From Bradyrhizobium genosp. L (lineage in GTDB: Bacteria; Pseudomonadota; Alphaproteobacteria; Rhizobiales; Xanthobacteraceae): a stretch of 64,000 bases of DNA. Positions 8,208 to 19,228 of the stretch are shown in pieces; positions within the stretch are counted from its first letter, which is position 1, and the number at the start of each line of letters is the position of its first letter. The stretch is from the NCBI RefSeq assembly GCF_015624485.1, contig NZ_CP061378.1, positions 248,001-312,000 of the forward strand, given 5' to 3'. Below the pieces are notes generated by a model that saw only the letters and a list, made by a program, of their open reading frames with translations, had not been told where the DNA came from and did no database searches. Both the position numbers and the translations under genes were made by a program.

Positions 8208-8543
8208 ATGAAGACCGAGACCCGAAAGCTTGCGATCGCCGACTACAAGAAGCGCCCGAGCGTCGCCGGCGTCTTCGCGATCCGTTGCCGCGCCGGTGGC
8301 GAGACCTGGGTTGGGTCCGCGCTCGATCTCGACAAAATCCAGAACCGCATCTGGTTCACGCTGCGGATGGGCGACCATCGCAACGTGGAGCTGCAGCGCG
8401 CGTGGTCCAAGCATGGCGCGGAAAGCCTTGTGCTCGAGACGCTGGAGCGCATTGAGGACGAGGAATTGGCTTACGTGCGCGACACGCTGCTCAAGGAGCG
8501 CGTGCAGCACTGGCGAACGATGCTGAACGCGTCAGCGGTTTAG
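8208..8543 (+). CDS. GIY-YIG nuclease-like small protein
   Basis: A 111-residue protein. GVFAIRC and ETWVGSALDL sit where the GIY and YIG motifs should be, followed by IQNRIWFTLR with the conserved Arg and AWSKHGAESLVLETLERI with the Asn/Glu region. Both signature tyrosines are replaced (GVF and WVG), so nuclease activity is uncertain. The ATG at 8208 follows GAAAGGACC, a plausible ribosome binding site. An in-frame open stretch reaches back to 6921 but overlaps the GST gene and is not coding. The IS insertion lies 44 bp beyond the stop. Confidence 0.72.
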   Translation: MKTETRKLAIADYKKRPSVAGVFAIRCRAGGETWVGSALDLDKIQNRIWFTLRMGDHRNVELQRAWSKHGAESLVLETLERIEDEELAYVRDTLLKERVQHWRTMLNASAV

Positions 8544-8576
8544 CTAGTGAGGGACGCACGCTGTTCGGCCCCCTCT

Positions 8577-8587
8577 CCCCTTGTGGG
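8577..8587. repeat. Left target-site duplication of the IS element
   Basis: CCCCTTGTGGG directly precedes the IS left end and is repeated exactly at 10017-10027 after the right end. The sequence is the loop region of a family B palindrome. Confidence 0.88.
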
Positions 8588-10016
8588 CTACGGGAGCCCC
8601 GAAAGTGATTCCCCGGAGTTTGTGAATGTGATTCAAGGCCTTTCGACCTGTTTGGACGAGAGGCCTGCGATGTCTTTTGGCGATGTTCGGGTTGCGGAGC
8701 GGGCTGATTGGCTGATCGAGCGGGTGGCGACGGCGGGGACGCTGGTGCTACGCAAATTGGGGGAGACGCGCGCGGGCGAGAAGGCCGTGCATCGGTTTCT
8801 GTCTTCGCCCCATGTTTCGGTCGATCGGATTGTGGAAACGTTGGCCGGGCGGACTGCGGTTCAATGCGCCGGTCGCCGCATTCTGGCTGTCCAGGACACG
8901 ACCGAGATCAATTTTGGCGGTCGTGACAAGAAGCGGCGGGGCTTCGGACCTGCCGGCGATGGCCAAACCCCTGGCTTCTTCATCCATCCAGTGATTGCCG
9001 TCGATATCGAAAGCGAAGCCGTGGTCGGTCTTGTCGATGCGGCGATCTGGACGCGGTCTGCGGATCGCGTCACGTCGCGCCGCAATCGCGCGATCGAGGA
9101 TAAGGAATCGGCGCGTTGGCTGTTGGGCTGTCAGGCCACGGCAAGCGTGCTGTCCGATGCCGCCGAGGTGACAATGGTGGCCGATCGCGAAAGCGACATT
9201 TACCTGCTGTTTGCCCGCAAACCGGAGCGGCTCGATCTGATCGTGCGCGCCGGTCAGGATCGATCTTTGCTCGGTGGGGGAACGCTCTTTGGGGCGCTTG
9301 CCAGTGCTGAAGTGCTGAGCAGAAGCGAGGTCCGCGTGGCGCCGCGCGGGCCTGGTGACAAAGGGCGCGTCGCGACCGTCGAACTCCGCGCGGGCTCGGT
9401 GCACATCGCCCGCTCACAAAGTCTGGGGCAATCCGAGGCGGCCGGCAGCGTCGAACTCACCTTGGTGGAAGCACGAGAGGTCGATGCGCCGTCAGGCAAG
9501 ACGCCGTTGTTGTGGCGCCTACTCACGACCCGCACCGTCACTTGTGCGACCGAGGCTGAACACGTCGTCCGCCTCTATCGCTTGCGCTGGCGCATCGAAC
9601 AAGTCTTCCGCGCCCTCAAGAGCGACGGCTTGGCCCTCGACGACAGCCAAGTCGTCGACGCCGAGCGGATGTTTAATCTGACCGCCATCGCGCTCGCTGG
9701 CGCGATTCGGACGATCCAGCTTGTCGATGCCAGAGACGGCAGCCTCCGCCCGGCAACCGATGTCATTGACGAAAGCTTCGCCGTCGCGCTCGAGCACCTG
9801 TCAAAAAAGCTCGAGGGCAAAACGCTACGGCAGAAAAACCCGCATCCTATCGGCTCGCTTGCCTTCGTCTCATGGATCGCGGCCCGTCTCGGCGGATGGA
9901 ATTGCTACTACAAGCCTCCAGGACCAAAGACCATGCGCGACGGCTGGAACCGCCTTGCCGCAACACTCGACGGCTATGCCCTTGCTACACAGTCACAAAA
10001 TCCGGGAATCCCCTAG
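8588..10016 (+). mobile_element. IS4-family insertion sequence, complete copy (1,429 bp)
   Basis: The element runs from CTACGGGAGCCCCG to its imperfect inverted complement ending CGGGAATCCCCTAG. The ends share CTA-GGGA--CCCG with a few mismatches. It is bounded by an 11-bp direct repeat, a size usual for IS4-family elements, and contains one transposase gene whose TAG stop is formed by the right end itself. A second copy in the same orientation starts at 63311 and is identical over the 690 bases visible. Confidence 0.92.
8670..10016 (+). CDS. IS4-family DDE transposase
   Basis: A 448-residue transposase of full length for the family. The catalytic residues can be placed: D76 in AVQDTTEI, D172 in MVADRESDIY and E310. 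The IS4 signature Y-(2)-R-(3)-E-(6)-K is present as Y303, R306, E310 and K317 within YRLRWRIEQVFRALK. The frame is open back to 8547, but that stretch crosses the IS boundary; ATG at 8670 is the likely start, and a GTG about 13 codons upstream inside the IS is an alternative. The gene appears intact, so the element may be active. Confidence 0.93.
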   Translation: MSFGDVRVAERADWLIERVATAGTLVLRKLGETRAGEKAVHRFLSSPHVSVDRIVETLAGRTAVQCAGRRILAVQDTTEINFGGRDKKRRGFGPAGDGQTPGFFIHPVIAVDIESEAVVGLVDAAIWTRSADRVTSRRNRAIEDKESARWLLGCQATASVLSDAAEVTMVADRESDIYLLFARKPERLDLIVRAGQDRSLLGGGTLFGALASAEVLSRSEVRVAPRGPGDKGRVATVELRAGSVHIARSQSLGQSEAAGSVELTLVEAREVDAPSGKTPLLWRLLTTRTVTCATEAEHVVRLYRLRWRIEQVFRALKSDGLALDDSQVVDAERMFNLTAIALAGAIRTIQLVDARDGSLRPATDVIDESFAVALEHLSKKLEGKTLRQKNPHPIGSLAFVSWIAARLGGWNCYYKPPGPKTMRDGWNRLAATLDGYALATQSQNPGIP

Positions 10017-10027
10017 CCCCTTGTGGG
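10017..10027. repeat. Right target-site duplication of the IS element
   Basis: Exact copy of CCCCTTGTGGG at 8577-8587, immediately after the right end of the IS. Confidence 0.88.
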
Positions 10028-10151
10028 AGAGGGTTGGAGGTGAGGGGTATCTCTCCATATGGCACACTGCATGGAGAGATACCCCTCACCCGGATCGCAT
10101 TCCGCTGCGCTGCATGCGCTCCGGCCTCTCCCACAGGGGGAGAGGCGGAGC
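10017..10151. repeat. Dispersed inverted repeat, family B, copy 1 (split by the IS)
   Basis: CTCTCCCC at about 8573-8580 and GGGAGAGG after the IS were one arm before insertion. The far arm CCTCTCCCACAGGGGGAGAGG lies at about 10124-10144. The inner pair GAGGGGTATCTCTCCATAT and its complement flank the centre. Related copies are at 27937 and 61769. Confidence 0.7.
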
Positions 10152-10180
10152 GGAGTACGCTCGCCTGCTTGTATCCAATC

Positions 10181-11479
10181 TCACGCATCCGCATGCAGCA
10201 CGCGCCCGCGCGTTTCCGGCAGCGCATAGGCTGCGAGGAAGAACACGCCATACGCCGCGACCGCGAAGATCGCGATCGCATTGGCAAGCGTCGTCGTGGT
10301 CGAGAGCGCGCCGACCAGGTACGGAAACAGCGCGCCGACGCCGCGGCCGAAATTGTAGCAAAAGCCCTGGCCGGAGCCGCGCAGCCGCGTCGGATAGAGC
10401 TCGGTCAGGAAGGCACCCATGCCGGAGAAATAGCCTGAGGCGAAGAAGCCGAGCGGGAAGCCCAACACCCACAGCACTCCGTTGGATAGCGGCAATTGCG
10501 TATAGAGCAGCACGATCGCGATGGCGCCGAGCGAGAAGATCAGGAACAGATTGCGCCGGCCGATGCGGTCGGCGAGCCAGGCGCCGACGAGATAGCCGAT
10601 GAACGAACCAACGATCAGGGTCGCGAGATAGCCCGTCGAGCTGACCACCGACAGATGGCGCTCGGTGGTGAGGAAGCGCGGCACCCAGAAGGTGATGGCG
10701 TAATAGCCGCCCTGCATGCCGGTGCCGACCAGCGACGCCAGCAGCGTGGTCTTCAGGATCGGCCCCTCGAAAATCTCCCACAGCGCGGCCGGGCCGCGGC
10801 CGGTCGCCTGCTGCTGCGCAAGGGTCGCGGCCGAGATCTCGGGCTCGGTGACGTAGCGGCGGAGGTAGAACACCAAGAGCGCCGGCAGCGCGCCGATCAC
10901 GAACATCCAGCGCCAGGCATTTTCCGCCGGCAGATACGAGAACAGGATGGCCTGCGCCAGCACCGCGAGGCCCCAGCCGATCGCCCAGCCCGATTGCACC
11001 GAACCCACCGCGCGGCCGCGATATTGCGGCCGGATCGCCTCGCCGATCAGCACCGCGCCGGCCGCCCATTCGCCGCCGAAGCCGAGGCCGAGCAGCGCGC
11101 GGGCGATCAGGAGCTGGTCGAAATTCTGCACCACGGCGCAGACCAGCGAGAACACCGAGAACCAGATGATGGTGAGCTGCAGCGTCTTCACCCGCCCGAT
11201 GCGGTCGGCGAGGTAGCCGCCGAGCCAGCCGCCGACGGCCGACGCCAACAGCGTCACGGTGCCCGCGAGCCCCGCGGTGCCGGGGTCGACATTCCACAGC
11301 TTGATGATGGTGCCGATGACCAGCGGATAGATCATGAAATCCATGCCGTCGAGCGTCCAGCCCGACGCGCAGGCCCAGAATGTGTGCCGCTCCTTCCCGT
11401 TCATGTCGCGATAGAAGGCGAGGAGGCTGGTGTCCTCGATCTCGGCGATCTCGATCGGCTTGGATTCGGCCGTGCTCAT
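10181..11479 (-). CDS. MFS transporter (sugar/organic acid:H+ symporter type)
   Basis: A 432-residue integral membrane protein with twelve predicted hydrophobic segments. The loop 2-3 signature GGYLADRIGRVK and its internal repeat GAWLADRIGRRN in the second half are both present. GLGFGGEWAAGAVLIGEAI between TM4 and TM5 and WRWMFVIGALPAL in TM6 are typical of the NanT/ShiA-like metabolite symporters. It should import an organic acid or similar small molecule; the substrate is not evident and no catabolic gene is adjacent. It is convergent with the IS copy. Confidence 0.85.
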   Translation of the reverse strand: MSTAESKPIEIAEIEDTSLLAFYRDMNGKERHTFWACASGWTLDGMDFMIYPLVIGTIIKLWNVDPGTAGLAGTVTLLASAVGGWLGGYLADRIGRVKTLQLTIIWFSVFSLVCAVVQNFDQLLIARALLGLGFGGEWAAGAVLIGEAIRPQYRGRAVGSVQSGWAIGWGLAVLAQAILFSYLPAENAWRWMFVIGALPALLVFYLRRYVTEPEISAATLAQQQATGRGPAALWEIFEGPILKTTLLASLVGTGMQGGYYAITFWVPRFLTTERHLSVVSSTGYLATLIVGSFIGYLVGAWLADRIGRRNLFLIFSLGAIAIVLLYTQLPLSNGVLWVLGFPLGFFASGYFSGMGAFLTELYPTRLRGSGQGFCYNFGRGVGALFPYLVGALSTTTTLANAIAIFAVAAYGVFFLAAYALPETRGRVLHADA

Positions 11480-11528
11480 GCGCGTTCCCCCGGAAGAATT
11501 TTGTCTCCGGCAACTTAGCGCGATGCCG

Positions 11529-11612
11529 TGGGGTGGGCAAAGACGTTTGCGCCGTGCCCACCATCAGTCGCGTGCTCGTGGGGGTGGGCACGCTGTCGCT
11601 TTGCCCACCCTA
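11529..11612. repeat. Dispersed inverted repeat, family H
   Basis: GGGGTGGGCAAAG (about 11530) and CTTTGCCCACCC (about 11600) are inverted arms, with an inner pair GCCGTGCCCACC and GGTGGGCACG. It lies between the MFS gene start and the ggt gene end. Confidence 0.65.
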
Positions 11613-11616
11613 CGTT

Positions 11617-13383
<1,767 letters not shown>

Positions 13384-13494
13384 CGCCGATACGACATTCG
13401 CCCAATGGGCTCATGCTATATGGGGATGGATCGGCGTGGCGAAACGCCCCGCTCGGGCGCATCGCTTGTGAAGGTGCCGAAGCAACCCTCCAGC

Positions 13495-13611
13495 GTCGTC
13501 CCGGCGAAAGCCGGGACCCATACCGCGTGATCTATCGAAGGTGCGCTGGGGTTAGTTATCTCTCACCAAGCAAGGTCGGTGGTTATGGGTCCCGGCTTTC
13601 GCCGGGACGAC
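13495..13611. repeat. Dispersed inverted repeat, family A, copy 2
   Basis: Arms 13495-13522 and 13584-13611; each is a hairpin GTCCCGGC-GAAA-GCCGGGAC or its complement. It sits between the divergently unrelated ggt start and the purH stop. Confidence 0.85.
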
Positions 13612-13622
13612 AAGTTGAGAGA

Positions 13623-15215
13623 TCAATGCCGGAAATGCCTGGTGCCGGTGAACACCATGGCGATGTTGTGCTCGTCGGCGGCTTTGATCACCTCGTCGTC
13701 GCGCATCGAGCCGCCGGGCTGGATCACCGCGGTGGCGCCGGCTTCGATGCAGGCGAGCATGCCGTCGGCGAACGGGAAGAACGCGTCGGAGGCGACCACC
13801 GAGCCCTTTGTCAGCGGCTCCGCCAGCTTCAATTCGGCCGCCGCGTCCTGCGCCTTGCGCGCGGCGATGCGCGCGGAATCGACCCGGCTCATCTGGCCGG
13901 CGCCGATGCCCACGGTGGCGAGGTCCTTGGCGTAGATGATGGTGTTCGACTTGACGTGCTTGGCGACGCGGAAGGCGAATTTCAGATCGCGCATCTCGGC
14001 GTCGGTCGGTGCGCGACTGGTGGCGACCTTGAGGTCCATGCCTTCGACCACGGCGTTGTCGCGGCTTTGCACCAGGAGGCCGCCGGCGACCGTCTTGGCG
14101 GTGAGGCCCGTCGCGCGCGGGTTCGGCAGGCCGCCCGCAAGCAGCAGGCGCAGATTGCGCCGGCCGGCAATGATCGCGATCGCTTCTTCGGTGGCGTCGG
14201 GCGCGATGATCACCTCGGTGAAGATGCCGATGATGGCGCGCGCGGCTTCCGCATCCAGGGTGCGGTTGACCGCGATGATGCCGCCATAGGCCGAGGTGGA
14301 ATCGCAGGCGAGTGCACGGGCGTAGGCGGTGGCGAGGTTCGGACCTTCGGCGACGCCGCAAGGGTTGGCGTGCTTGATGATGGCGCAGGCCGCGGTGCGG
14401 TTCGGGTCGAACTCGCTGACGCATTCATAGGCCGCATCGGTGTCGTTGATGTTGTTGTAGGACAACTCTTTGCCCTGTAGTTGCCGCGCGGTCGCGACGC
14501 CCTGCCGCTTCTCCGGCGTGGCGTAGAACGCCGCGGTCTGGTGCGGGTTCTCGCCGTAGCGCAGCGACTGGATCAATCTGCCGCCGAAGGCGCGGAAATC
14601 CGGTGCTGTGGTCTCGAGCTGCATGGCAAACCAGTTCGAGATCGCCGCGTCATAGGCCGCGGTGCGCGCGTAGGCCTTGGCGGCAAGCCGGCGGCGCAGG
14701 CCAAGCGAGGTCGCGCCCTTGTGGGCGGCGAGTTCGTCGAGCACGGCCTGATAGTCGTTGGCCTCGACGACGACCGCGACATCGTCATGGTTCTTGGCGG
14801 CGGCGCGGATCATCGCGGGGCCGCCGATATCGATGTTCTCGATGCACTCCTCGAAGCCGGCGCCTTTGTCGACGGTGGCCTCGAACGGATAGAGGTTGAC
14901 GACCAGCAGATCGATCGGCGCGATGCCGTGCGCGGCCATCGCCGCCGCATGCTCCTTGTTGTCGCGGATCGCGAGCAGGCCGCCATGGACCTTCGGATGC
15001 AGCGTCTTGACCCGGCCGTCCATCATCTCCGGAAAGCCGGTCAGCTCGGACACGTCCTTGACCTTGAGCCCGGCCGCCGCGATCGCCTTCGCGGTACCGC
15101 CGGTCGAGACCAGCTCGACGCCATGGTCGGAGAGCGCCTTCGCGAAATCGATCAGTCCGGTCTTGTCGGAAACGGACAACAGAGCGCGGGTCACGCGGCG
15201 AAGCTGTTCGGTCAT
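13623..15215 (-). CDS. purH: Bifunctional AICAR transformylase / IMP cyclohydrolase
   Basis: A 530-residue cytoplasmic enzyme for the last two steps of de novo purine synthesis: formyl transfer from 10-formyl-THF to AICAR, then ring closure to IMP. The N-terminal cyclohydrolase domain opens [15 protein letters not shown] and has STGGTAKAI and [10 protein letters not shown]. The C-terminal transformylase domain has [24 protein letters not shown] and the catalytic Lys-His in IIKHANPCG. It ends [11 protein letters not shown] as usual. Full length; downstream of the heparinase gene, an arrangement common in Rhizobiales. Confidence 0.97.
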   Translation of the reverse strand: MTEQLRRVTRALLSVSDKTGLIDFAKALSDHGVELVSTGGTAKAIAAAGLKVKDVSELTGFPEMMDGRVKTLHPKVHGGLLAIRDNKEHAAAMAAHGIAPIDLLVVNLYPFEATVDKGAGFEECIENIDIGGPAMIRAAAKNHDDVAVVVEANDYQAVLDELAAHKGATSLGLRRRLAAKAYARTAAYDAAISNWFAMQLETTAPDFRAFGGRLIQSLRYGENPHQTAAFYATPEKRQGVATARQLQGKELSYNNINDTDAAYECVSEFDPNRTAACAIIKHANPCGVAEGPNLATAYARALACDSTSAYGGIIAVNRTLDAEAARAIIGIFTEVIIAPDATEEAIAIIAGRRNLRLLLAGGLPNPRATGLTAKTVAGGLLVQSRDNAVVEGMDLKVATSRAPTDAEMRDLKFAFRVAKHVKSNTIIYAKDLATVGIGAGQMSRVDSARIAARKAQDAAAELKLAEPLTKGSVVASDAFFPFADGMLACIEAGATAVIQPGGSMRDDEVIKAADEHNIAMVFTGTRHFRH

Positions 15216-15364
15216 ATCGGAAATCCCTGGCTGTTAAGGCAGCCGGGTAGCACGGTTTGGCGGGGTGTGAAACCGGTTCACGGCGTAGATTCCCGGGAAT
15301 CTGTCCCGTCATCCTGCGAGCCCCCTGGGGACGGGGACGAGTTTTTGCGCGGTCTCTCCACCCC

Positions 15365-15485
15365 GTCGTCCTGGCGAAAGCCAGGACCCATAGCCACCGA
15401 ATCTGATTGCGTGCGAGATCGTGGCCCCTGCGTCGTGCAACAACAAGCGGCTGGGGTAATGGGTCCTGGCTTTCGCCAGGACGAC
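15365..15485. repeat. Dispersed inverted repeat, family A, copy 3
   Basis: Arms 15365-15392 and 15458-15485, each a hairpin GTCCTGGC-GAAA-GCCAGGAC or its complement. It lies between the heparinase stop and purH start. Confidence 0.85.
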
Positions 15486-15511
15486 ACCGAATGTTTGCGG
15501 AGCGCGTCGCC

Positions 15512-17263
15512 CTACAGCGGCAATTCCGGCTCGCGGCGGGCGTTGCGCCGCGCATTGGTGGCGGTCGCGGAGGTCGAGGAGCGCACGAAACTCCAGCGGA
15601 TGGTGGCGGCCTGCCGCGCGTCCTGGCGGATCACGATCTGGGAGGTGCGGCGCGGGCCGTCATTGCCGGCGAGGAACACGCTGTCCTCGAGCTCGACCTT
15701 GTCTTCGACGGCCTCGAACGTCCAGACGTCGCGGTTGGGCAGCACCAGCATCACGCCGCGCGCGTCCGACAGCCGGCTCGCCTTCACCGACGGGTGCAGA
15801 TGGAAGCGCAGCGCGAAGTCGGCATCGTGGCCCTTGAGGCGGCCGCCCGGCGCCGGCGACAGCTGGTCTTCGCCTTCCAGGCGGGTGCCGTCATGCGAGA
15901 TCACCAGCACGCGGCGGTGGATCACGCCGAAGCGGGAGAGATAACCGTCATGCGAGGTGGTAAGCACGTCGGCGTCGGTGACTGCCTCGCGATAGTTTTC
16001 GACATTGCTGGGCCCTGAGGTGATCGGCGAGCCGCGCAGCAGCCGCTTCATCGCCGAGAGCTCGACGAACTGGCACGACGAGGCCTCGTGATAGGTCAGG
16101 GTCGAATGCGCCGCGGTGGAGCGGGCGAACGGCCGCCAATTGTCGCGCCCCGTCGTCGGCATGCCGCAATTGACGATGATGCGGCTTACCCCGGACGACA
16201 GCTCGAACGACAGGCAGCCGGCATGCGCATCCTGGCTGACGCTCGCCGGCGGCGGCGGACCGGTGTCGATGATCACGGCCGTATTGCCGGCGTCGAGCCG
16301 CTGGAAACCGGAATGCGGCATGCTCGACATCGGCACGCCGCGGGTGTCGTCATAGGCGAGCAGCGTCGCCACCAGATCGGACGGCGCGGTCGACATGCCG
16401 TTGAACAGCGCGAAGCTGCCGTCGCCATGGCGGAAGAAGCGCAGCATCGGCATCATGCGGTCGATGGCGTTGAGCAGCGCCGGCGGCGGGGCGATGTTCC
16501 GCGCAGCAAATGTCTGCCGCAGCGGCAAGAGATCGCTGAGCAGCTCGACCAGCGCGCCGGGATTGCGCGAGATGTGCCCGCCATCGGGCAGGATCTGGCG
16601 CTGCAATTCGTCGGAGAGCTTTCGCGAGGTGGTCTTGATGTTGCGCGCCTGGTTGGCGAGGCACAGCGAGGCGTAGCACAGCGCGATCAAGACCTGCAGC
16701 CGCGGCACGCCGTCATTGTCGAGCGTGGAGTAGCGCAGATATTTGATCTCGCGCGCCAGCCCGCGCAGATATTTGCGGTAGAATTTGCCGTCGGTGTCGC
16801 CGAGCACCAGCGGCGCCTGCGACAGCAGCGAGATCACCCGCCGCGCGCGCACATCGGCGCGACGCTCCAGCGGCCGCCTTCGTGCCTGGTTCGAGATCCA
16901 GTCGTCGACCAGCGAGCGGGCGTTGGCGCGGGTCAGCGCGGTGTCGGCGGCACGTAGATGGCGCAGCCAGCCGAAGCCCAGCAAGGCGGCCTCCCAATCC
17001 TCCGACGGCGGTTCCAGATCGAAGATCGAGCGGCCGTGGCAGGTGACGATCTTGCCGGCGAACACGAATCGTCCGGCGTAGATCTCGGCGGCGCGGGTGG
17101 CGTCGGCGGTCCGCAGGTCGTGCGGGGCGATGATCAGCCGGTCGGTGCGGCCGGGCCACAGCCGCGACAGCGCAACGGTGCCGCCGCTGGCGCGTGCAAT
17201 CACGCTGCGGGCGAAGCGGCCAGCAATCAGCGTCGAGATGCGTCTGCTCTGAGCGACCGACAC
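15512..17263 (-). CDS. Heparinase II/III family protein
   Basis: A 583-residue protein of the heparinase II/III-like polysaccharide lyase group. The N-terminal alpha-helical toroid is seen in AIYAGRFVFAGKI, FGWLRHLRAADTAL and LQRQILPDGGHISRNP. The C-terminal beta-sandwich has MPHSGFQRLDAGNTAVIID, GRDNWRPFARSTAAHSTLTYHEASSC and RFHLHPSVKAS. The Asn-His pair GHISRNP and the Tyr/His strand TAAHSTLTY are the conserved site. No clear signal peptide is visible. Its natural substrate is unknown; the linkage to purH and rsmB is common in this order but does not reveal a role. Confidence 0.85.
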   Translation of the reverse strand: MSVAQSRRISTLIAGRFARSVIARASGGTVALSRLWPGRTDRLIIAPHDLRTADATRAAEIYAGRFVFAGKIVTCHGRSIFDLEPPSEDWEAALLGFGWLRHLRAADTALTRANARSLVDDWISNQARRRPLERRADVRARRVISLLSQAPLVLGDTDGKFYRKYLRGLAREIKYLRYSTLDNDGVPRLQVLIALCYASLCLANQARNIKTTSRKLSDELQRQILPDGGHISRNPGALVELLSDLLPLRQTFAARNIAPPPALLNAIDRMMPMLRFFRHGDGSFALFNGMSTAPSDLVATLLAYDDTRGVPMSSMPHSGFQRLDAGNTAVIIDTGPPPPASVSQDAHAGCLSFELSSGVSRIIVNCGMPTTGRDNWRPFARSTAAHSTLTYHEASSCQFVELSAMKRLLRGSPITSGPSNVENYREAVTDADVLTTSHDGYLSRFGVIHRRVLVISHDGTRLEGEDQLSPAPGGRLKGHDADFALRFHLHPSVKASRLSDARGVMLVLPNRDVWTFEAVEDKVELEDSVFLAGNDGPRRTSQIVIRQDARQAATIRWSFVRSSTSATATNARRNARREPELPL

Positions 17264-17395
17264 GCCTTACCTTGTGAGGGGATTCTGCACGAATCCCTAT
17301 TTAATCCGGAAACGCGGCCAAGACACCCTCTTGATACCGCGCGAATCACCCTGGATGAGAAAACTCAAGTATAAATTCAGGAGTTACCCGTCGAT

Positions 17396-18748
17396 TTAAC
17401 CAGGCAACTTAACCAGCCTCGCGGCGTAAAATCCATCCAGGCCGCCCAGCCGCGGATCGGCATGGGGCAGATGGCAGGGCAGGGTGCGCAAATCACCGTC
17501 CGCGGTGATGATCTCCTCGAGGCCGGCGACCTCGCTTGTCTCGACCGGCGCACGGCGCAGGCTCGAATCGGCAGCGAGCAGCGCCGCGATCGCCTGCTCG
17601 CCTTCCTCCGGCTCCAGCGAGCAGGTGCAGTACACCAGCGTACCGCCGGGTTTCAGGAGCGTCGTCGCCTTCTGCAGCAGCCGCTTCTGCAGCGTCGACA
17701 GCGGCGCGATGTCGCCATCCTGGCGCAGCCAGGCCACATCGGGGTGACGGCGGATGGTGCCGGTCGAGGTGCAGGGCGCATCGATCAGGATACCGTCGAA
17801 GCTGCCGGCTTCGCCCGGCCATTCGGCGGCGTCGGCCACCACGGTCTCGGCCTGCAGCGCAAGTCGCGCGAAATTGTCGCGCAGGCGCGCCATTCGCGCC
17901 GGCGAGCGATCGAGCGCGGTGACGCGGGCGCCGGCCAGCGCGAGCTGCGCGGTCTTGCCGCCGGGCGCCGCGCAGAGGTCGGCGATCGCCTTGTCCTTGA
18001 CGTCGCCGAACAGCCGCGCCGGCAGCGCGGCAGCGGCGTCCTGCACCCACCACTGGCCTTCGGCGAAGCCCGGCAGCATGGTCACGGAACCTTGCAGCAG
18101 CGTGCGCACCGTTCCGGTCGGCAGCGTCTCGCCATGCAGCCGGGTGGCCCATTGCGGCGCATCCGCTTTCACCGTGAGATCGAGCGACGGCTCATGGCTG
18201 AGCGCCAGCGCCATGTCGCGCGCGGTGGTTTCGCCGTAATGCGCGATCCAGCGCGCCAGCATCCAGGGCGGCAGGTCGAGCGTCTGCGACTTGACCTCGT
18301 CGATCAGCCCCTGGCCCTCGCGCGCGCAGCGGCGCAGCACCGCGTTGACCAGTCCGGCATATTTCGCGGCGCGCCGGTCCGATTGCACCAGCCGCACCGA
18401 GAGATCGACCGCGGCATGGTCGGGCACGTCCATCCAGAGGATCTGCGCCGCGCCGATCAGCAGTGCGCTTTGCGCGCGCGGTGCGTCGGTCGGAACGCCG
18501 CGATCGAGCAGGCGCGACAGCACATGGCCGAGCGTGCCGAGGCGGCGCAGGATGGTCGACACCAGCCGGCGCATCAGCGCACGGTCGCGATCGGGCAACG
18601 ATTTCAGCCCGGGATGCGCGCCGGCGCCGTCGAGCTGGTCGTCGAGGGTGCGATGCTTGTGCAGCACGCCGTCGAGGATATCGGCCGCGATCCGGCGCGC
18701 CGCGAGACCGGGCACTTCTGTGGGAACTGCAAATCTTGAAGGAGGCAT
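17396..18748 (-). CDS. rsmB: 16S rRNA (cytosine-C5) methyltransferase RsmB-like
   Basis: A 450-residue SAM-dependent RNA methyltransferase. An N-terminal NusB-type RNA-binding domain (AADILDGVLHKHRTLDDQL, MDVPDHAAVDLSVRL) is followed by the catalytic Rossmann domain with DLCAAPGGKTAQL, ALDRSPARM, DAPCTSTGTIRRHPDV and the catalytic VYCTCSLEPEEGE. It should methylate C967 of 16S rRNA. The start at 18748 gives MPPSRFAVP with a GAGG-type site upstream only weakly visible; an in-frame ATG at 18820 adds 24 residues without conservation. Confidence 0.9.
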   Translation of the reverse strand: MPPSRFAVPTEVPGLAARRIAADILDGVLHKHRTLDDQLDGAGAHPGLKSLPDRDRALMRRLVSTILRRLGTLGHVLSRLLDRGVPTDAPRAQSALLIGAAQILWMDVPDHAAVDLSVRLVQSDRRAAKYAGLVNAVLRRCAREGQGLIDEVKSQTLDLPPWMLARWIAHYGETTARDMALALSHEPSLDLTVKADAPQWATRLHGETLPTGTVRTLLQGSVTMLPGFAEGQWWVQDAAAALPARLFGDVKDKAIADLCAAPGGKTAQLALAGARVTALDRSPARMARLRDNFARLALQAETVVADAAEWPGEAGSFDGILIDAPCTSTGTIRRHPDVAWLRQDGDIAPLSTLQKRLLQKATTLLKPGGTLVYCTCSLEPEEGEQAIAALLAADSSLRRAPVETSEVAGLEEIITADGDLRTLPCHLPHADPRLGGLDGFYAARLVKLPG

Positions 18749-18935
18749 GGAGCGGAGATATCTCGAAAGGTGCTGAGTTACGTTCGGCTCATGCCTGTGA
18801 ACTGGAAACACCTCTGGCATGCGAATATGCCAAATGTAAGAATCGCCCCGCGGGATTTCGTGCGAGAACTCGTGAACGTGATGTCGTCACTGCGCGAACA
18901 CCGAGATACGCGAGGCGCAGCGGAAAGGTTTCGCC

Positions 18936-19178
18936 ATGCCGGATCATTCGTCGGATAAATCTACGGCCGTTCGATCGCCATCGGAACCGGCGCCGCGCAA
19001 GCCGCTGACGCCGGCCGCGCAGCGCGCGCTCGCCGAGGCCGAGGCGCGGCGCAAGGCCGCAGAAGAGGCGGCCGCACAGAATGCCGCCGCGCGGCCGAAG
19101 GAATTTCAGGGACCGAAGGGTCCAGAACCGACGCGTTACGGCGATTGGGAGACCAAGGGCATCGCGTCGGATTTCTGA
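18936..19178 (+). CDS. DUF1674 / succinate dehydrogenase assembly factor 4-like protein
   Basis: An 80-residue protein. The N half is a charged Ala-rich helix (AAQRALAEAEARRKAAEEAAA), and the C-terminal signature PKEFQGPKGPEPTRYGDWETKGIASDF-like block defines DUF1674, the family of mitochondrial SDHAF4. Family members help assemble or protect the flavinated SdhA subunit. The position next to a divergent rsmB gene is typical for alphaproteobacteria. Complete. Confidence 0.9.
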   Translation: MPDHSSDKSTAVRSPSEPAPRKPLTPAAQRALAEAEARRKAAEEAAAQNAAARPKEFQGPKGPEPTRYGDWETKGIASDF

Positions 19179-19228
19179 AGCGCTTGGCGGCGCTTGCCTG
19201 AGCCTCCGACTCAGGCCAGTCTGGGAAT

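Noticed and set aside
6921..8543. 540-codon open frame on the plus strand
   Set aside because: It runs through the GST gene in another frame and against the DUF1330-like gene. Only its last 111 codons, from 8208, look like a real protein.
18770..18958. 62-codon frame upstream of the DUF1674 gene
   Set aside because: No signal, no motif and overlaps the DUF1674 start; not convincing as a gene.
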